Shown here: positions 14,680-15,394 of the stretch, in pieces | Position numbering within the stretch: position 1 is the stretch's first letter | Layout: each line of letters starts with the position of its first letter | Assembly (NCBI GenBank): GCA_016302185.1 | Contig: JAEDOC010000039.1 | Span: forward strand, 1 to 15,394 | Length of the DNA stretch: 15,394 nt | Origin: Clostridium sp. | Lineage (GTDB): Bacteria > Bacillota > Clostridia > Lachnospirales > Lachnospiraceae | Direction: 5' to 3' | Notes under the pieces: generated by a model | Seen by the model: only the letters and a program-made list of their open reading frames with translations | The model's database searches: none | What the model was told of the DNA's origin: nothing | Translations under genes and position numbers: made by a program

Positions 14680-15394
14680 GTGGCAATTTCACCAATGATG
14701 AGCCATTACCTGGAGACGAAAAAACAGTACCCGGACTGTATTCTGTTTTACAGGCTTGGTGACTTCTATGAGATGTTCTTTGAGGATGCGCTGACCGCAT
14801 CCCGGGAACTTGAGATTACATTAACAGGAAAAGATTGTGGAATGGAGGAACGCGCACCTATGTGTGGCGTTCCTTATCACGCAGTGGAAGGATATTTAAG
14901 CCGGCTGGTTCAGAAGGGCTATAAGGTGGCGATCGCGGAACAGATGGAAGACCCGAAACAGGCCAAGGGTCTGGTTAAACGGGAGGTTATCCGTGTGGTT
15001 ACGCCGGGAACTCTGACGAACAGTCAGGTTCTGGAAGAATCCAGGAATAATTATCTGATGGGCATAGTCTATATTGACGGCGTATTCGGCATCTCTACGG
15101 TGGACGTCAGTACCGGAGACTATCTGGTTACGGAGGTGAAGTCGGAGCGCAGTCTGATTGACGAAATCTATAAGTTTGCTCCCTCGGAGATTATCTGTAA
15201 TGAAGCATTCTATATGTCCGGAATCGATCTGGAGGATTTGAAAAACCGGCTGCATGCCGTGATTTCTGCTCTGGAGAATAGGTTCTTTTCTGATGATTCC
15301 TGCCGGAAAATCCTGCGGGAACATTTTCATGTGCAGACGCTGGAGGGACTGGGGCTGGCTGATTATGGCACAGGGACAATTGCCGCCGGCGCAG
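14680..15394 (+). CDS. mutS: DNA mismatch repair protein MutS (3' end cut by window)
   Basis: MutS recognises mismatches and small loops and recruits MutL. Only the first 238 residues are inside the window, and the frame stays open to the last base. The start is GTG at 14680, with AGTGAGG at 14667-14673 placed 6 bases upstream; translation begins MAISPMMSHYLETKKQYPDC. The mismatch-contacting motif is present as GDFYEMF, with Phe29 and Glu31 as the conserved Phe-X-Glu. Family phrases follow: LEITLTGKD, APMCGVPYHA, YKVAIAEQMEDP, KREVIRVVTPGT and VDVSTGDY, covering the mismatch-binding domain and part of the connector domain. The clamp and ATPase domains lie beyond the window. It follows the transpeptidase by 19 bases with no terminator, so it likely shares the miaB transcript. 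Confidence 0.96.
   Translation, partial: MAISPMMSHYLETKKQYPDCILFYRLGDFYEMFFEDALTASRELEITLTGKDCGMEERAPMCGVPYHAVEGYLSRLVQKGYKVAIAEQMEDPKQAKGLVKREVIRVVTPGTLTNSQVLEESRNNYLMGIVYIDGVFGISTVDVSTGDYLVTEVKSERSLIDEIYKFAPSEIICNEAFYMSGIDLEDLKNRLHAVISALENRFFSDDSCRKILREHFHVQTLEGLGLADYGTGTIAAGA

Overview
The window looks like chromosomal core DNA of a spore-forming member of the Clostridia, most likely a Lachnospiraceae (inference). The grounds are moderate G+C, GGAGG-type ribosome binding sites, sporulation genes yqfC and yqfD, an L,D-transpeptidase with clostridial-type wall-binding modules, and every gene on the + strand in tight, often overlapping arrays. I cannot name the genus.

Layout. Bases 1-1632 hold the 3' part of a polytopic membrane protein of the DUF6020 type, cut by the window edge. 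From 1683 to 11723 runs one compact array with no convincing terminator: yqfC, yqfD, phoH, ybeY, a DUF3048 (YerB-like) lipoprotein, a MurJ/SpoVB-family flippase, a small membrane-anchored protein whose C-terminus resembles the BofC C-terminal domain, two different flavoproteins (HI0933/YhiN type and COG2509 type), a DUF896 protein and 5-formyltetrahydrofolate cyclo-ligase. Seven of the ten junctions in this array overlap or lie within about 22 bases. A 143-base gap with a good sigma-A-like promoter then opens a second unit: miaB, a secreted L,D-transpeptidase with ChW-like and choline-binding-like modules, and the 5' end of mutS, which runs off the window.

How the genes fit together. The first array mixes sporulation (YqfC, YqfD, possibly the flippase and the BofC-like protein), ribosome and RNA maturation (PhoH, YbeY), the envelope (DUF3048, flippase) and small housekeeping enzymes. 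Compared with Bacillus subtilis, the yqfC-yqfD-phoH-ybeY order is kept, but pgpH (yqfF) is missing between phoH and ybeY, and dgkA/cdd/era do not follow ybeY. The second unit combines tRNA modification, wall cross-linking and mismatch repair.

I found no RNA genes, mobile elements, CRISPR arrays or long repeats, and no gene-free stretch over 300 bases. No clearly new multi-gene defence or biosynthetic system is visible. The points worth a second look are the decoy ATG at the yqfC start, the charged PhoH tail, the BofC-like protein, the coupled flavoprotein pair, the DUF3048-flippase coupling and the modular transpeptidase between miaB and mutS.
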